A DNA stretch of 64,000 bases from Marivita sp. Lineage in GTDB: Bacteria > Pseudomonadota > Alphaproteobacteria > Rhodobacterales > Rhodobacteraceae. Positions 63,462-64,000 of this stretch are shown here, piece after piece; within the stretch, counting starts at the first letter, position 1, and each line of letters starts with the position of its first letter. A model generated the notes under the pieces. The model did no database searches. It saw only the letters and a list, made by a program, of their open reading frames with translations, and had not been told where the DNA came from. The position numbers were made by a program, and so were the translations under genes. The DNA lies in contig NZ_JAIPUS010000006.1 of assembly GCF_020055675.1 (NCBI RefSeq), positions 1 to 64,000 of the forward strand, written 5' to 3'.

Positions 63462-64000
63462 ATGCACGCCACCAACACACGGTCCAGCTACGGCGCGGTC
63501 ACCAAGACGTTTCACTGGCTGACCGCGCTGGGCATATTCATCGTGATCCCGCTGGGCATCATCGCAAACCGCCTGCCTTATGACACCGCAGAACAACTGG
63601 CCGACAAGGCATGGCTGTTCTCCTTGCACAAAACGGTGGGCGTGACGCTGTTTTTCGTGGCATTGGCACGGATCCTCTGGGCGTTGAGCCAGCCGAAACC
63701 AGTACCGGTGCATCCCGATCGCACCACAGAAACCCTGTTGGCCGAGATCGTGCATTGGTTGCTCTATGGCTCTCTGGTGCTTGTGCCGCTGTCAGGGTGG
63801 ATCCATCACGCCGCGACCGAGGGTTTCGCGCCGATCTGGTGGCCGTTCGGTCAGAATCTTCCTCTCGTTCCGGAAAACCAGCAGGTGTCGGGGATCGCGG
63901 CAGGGCTGCATATCATTTTCGAACGGGTGCTGATCGGGTCGCTTCTGCTGCACATCGCCGGCGCCGTGAAGCACGCGGTGGTCGACAAGGATCACACGCT
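63462..64000 (+). CDS. Cytochrome b561-type membrane protein (partial at window edge)
   Basis: An open frame from ATG runs to the window end without a stop: MHATNTRSSYGAVTKTFHWLTALGIFIVIPLGI, then SLHKTVGVTLFFVALARILWAL, IVHWLLYGSLVLVPLSGWIHHA, LHIIFERVLIGSLLLHIAGAVKH. Four helices with paired histidines are the layout of bacterial b561 cytochromes, which oxidise quinol and pass electrons to periplasmic acceptors or scavenge superoxide. About the last quarter may be missing, because some homologues carry an extra YceI domain. Confidence 0.85.
   Translation, partial: MHATNTRSSYGAVTKTFHWLTALGIFIVIPLGIIANRLPYDTAEQLADKAWLFSLHKTVGVTLFFVALARILWALSQPKPVPVHPDRTTETLLAEIVHWLLYGSLVLVPLSGWIHHAATEGFAPIWWPFGQNLPLVPENQQVSGIAAGLHIIFERVLIGSLLLHIAGAVKHAVVDKDHT

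Overview
The window looks like about 64 kb of chromosome from a Roseobacter-type alphaproteobacterium (Rhodobacterales). The evidence is the high GC content, the iscR-sufB-sufC-sufD-sufS cluster with a cysteine-poor IscR, the lptF-lptG-lptD-surA-pdxA-rsmA run, CarD, FdxA, DUF4167, a SUV3-like helicase, the exonuclease/ligase DNA-damage pair, and repeated intergenic blocks built on a GGATATTTT...AAGAAG core. No tRNA, rRNA or CRISPR array was recognised.

Region by region. Positions 1-2830 are accessory DNA: the end of an IS5-type element, a secreted orphan, a small serine recombinase and a two-gene orphan operon. They stop at a 19-bp sequence resembling the 3' end of a tRNA-Ser gene, a likely integration scar. 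Positions 2956-11479 hold a serralysin-like RTX protease, a glycosyltransferase-like protein, a SIMPL-domain protein, a large one-TM protein that looks like a fused pilus/secretion assembly factor, and a KefB-type K+/H+ antiporter. Positions 11534-17967 hold CarD, ferredoxin FdxA, an S4 RNA-binding protein, the SUV3-like helicase, a TPR lipid-envelope or periplasmic protein, an SCP2-domain protein and a lysophospholipase-like hydrolase. Positions 18338-22852 hold the exonuclease/ligase pair and an M3 oligopeptidase.

Positions 22901-26392 are the most interesting stretch. This is a 3.5-kb element with 23-bp terminal inverted repeats (one mismatch) and a 10-bp direct repeat at the insertion site. 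It encodes an IS1595-type transposase plus five unrelated genes, so it fits the class of IS1595 transporter insertion sequences that carry passengers. It sits inside one copy of the host intergenic repeat, and the empty site can be rebuilt from the flanks.

Positions 26614-31490 hold a DksA-like zinc finger, a periplasmic glutathione peroxidase, YdcH with a candidate FnrL box, an atypical metallo-beta-lactamase-fold protein, an SDR and kynureninase. Positions 41420 down to 31518 form a long minus-strand Fe-S assembly operon (iscR, a cysteine desulfurase, sufB, YbjQ, a methyltransferase-like protein, sufC, sufD, two Yip1-like membrane proteins, sufS), probably continuing into an HbpS/GlcG protein and a class-I amidotransferase. 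Its promoter region carries an Irr/ICE-like box and a perfect 9-bp-arm inverted repeat.

Positions 41592-47036 hold hydrolases, an SDR, lipoamide dehydrogenase, DNA polymerase III chi and leucyl aminopeptidase. A CtrA-type box and an 18-bp palindrome lie between holC and lpdA. Positions 47168-54652 carry the LPS-export and outer-membrane biogenesis operon. Positions 54662-64000 carry DUF4167, prmC-prfA, agmatinase, an M20 amidohydrolase, mazG, the fatty-acid genes acpP-fabG-fabD, and the start of a cytochrome b561-type protein cut by the window edge.
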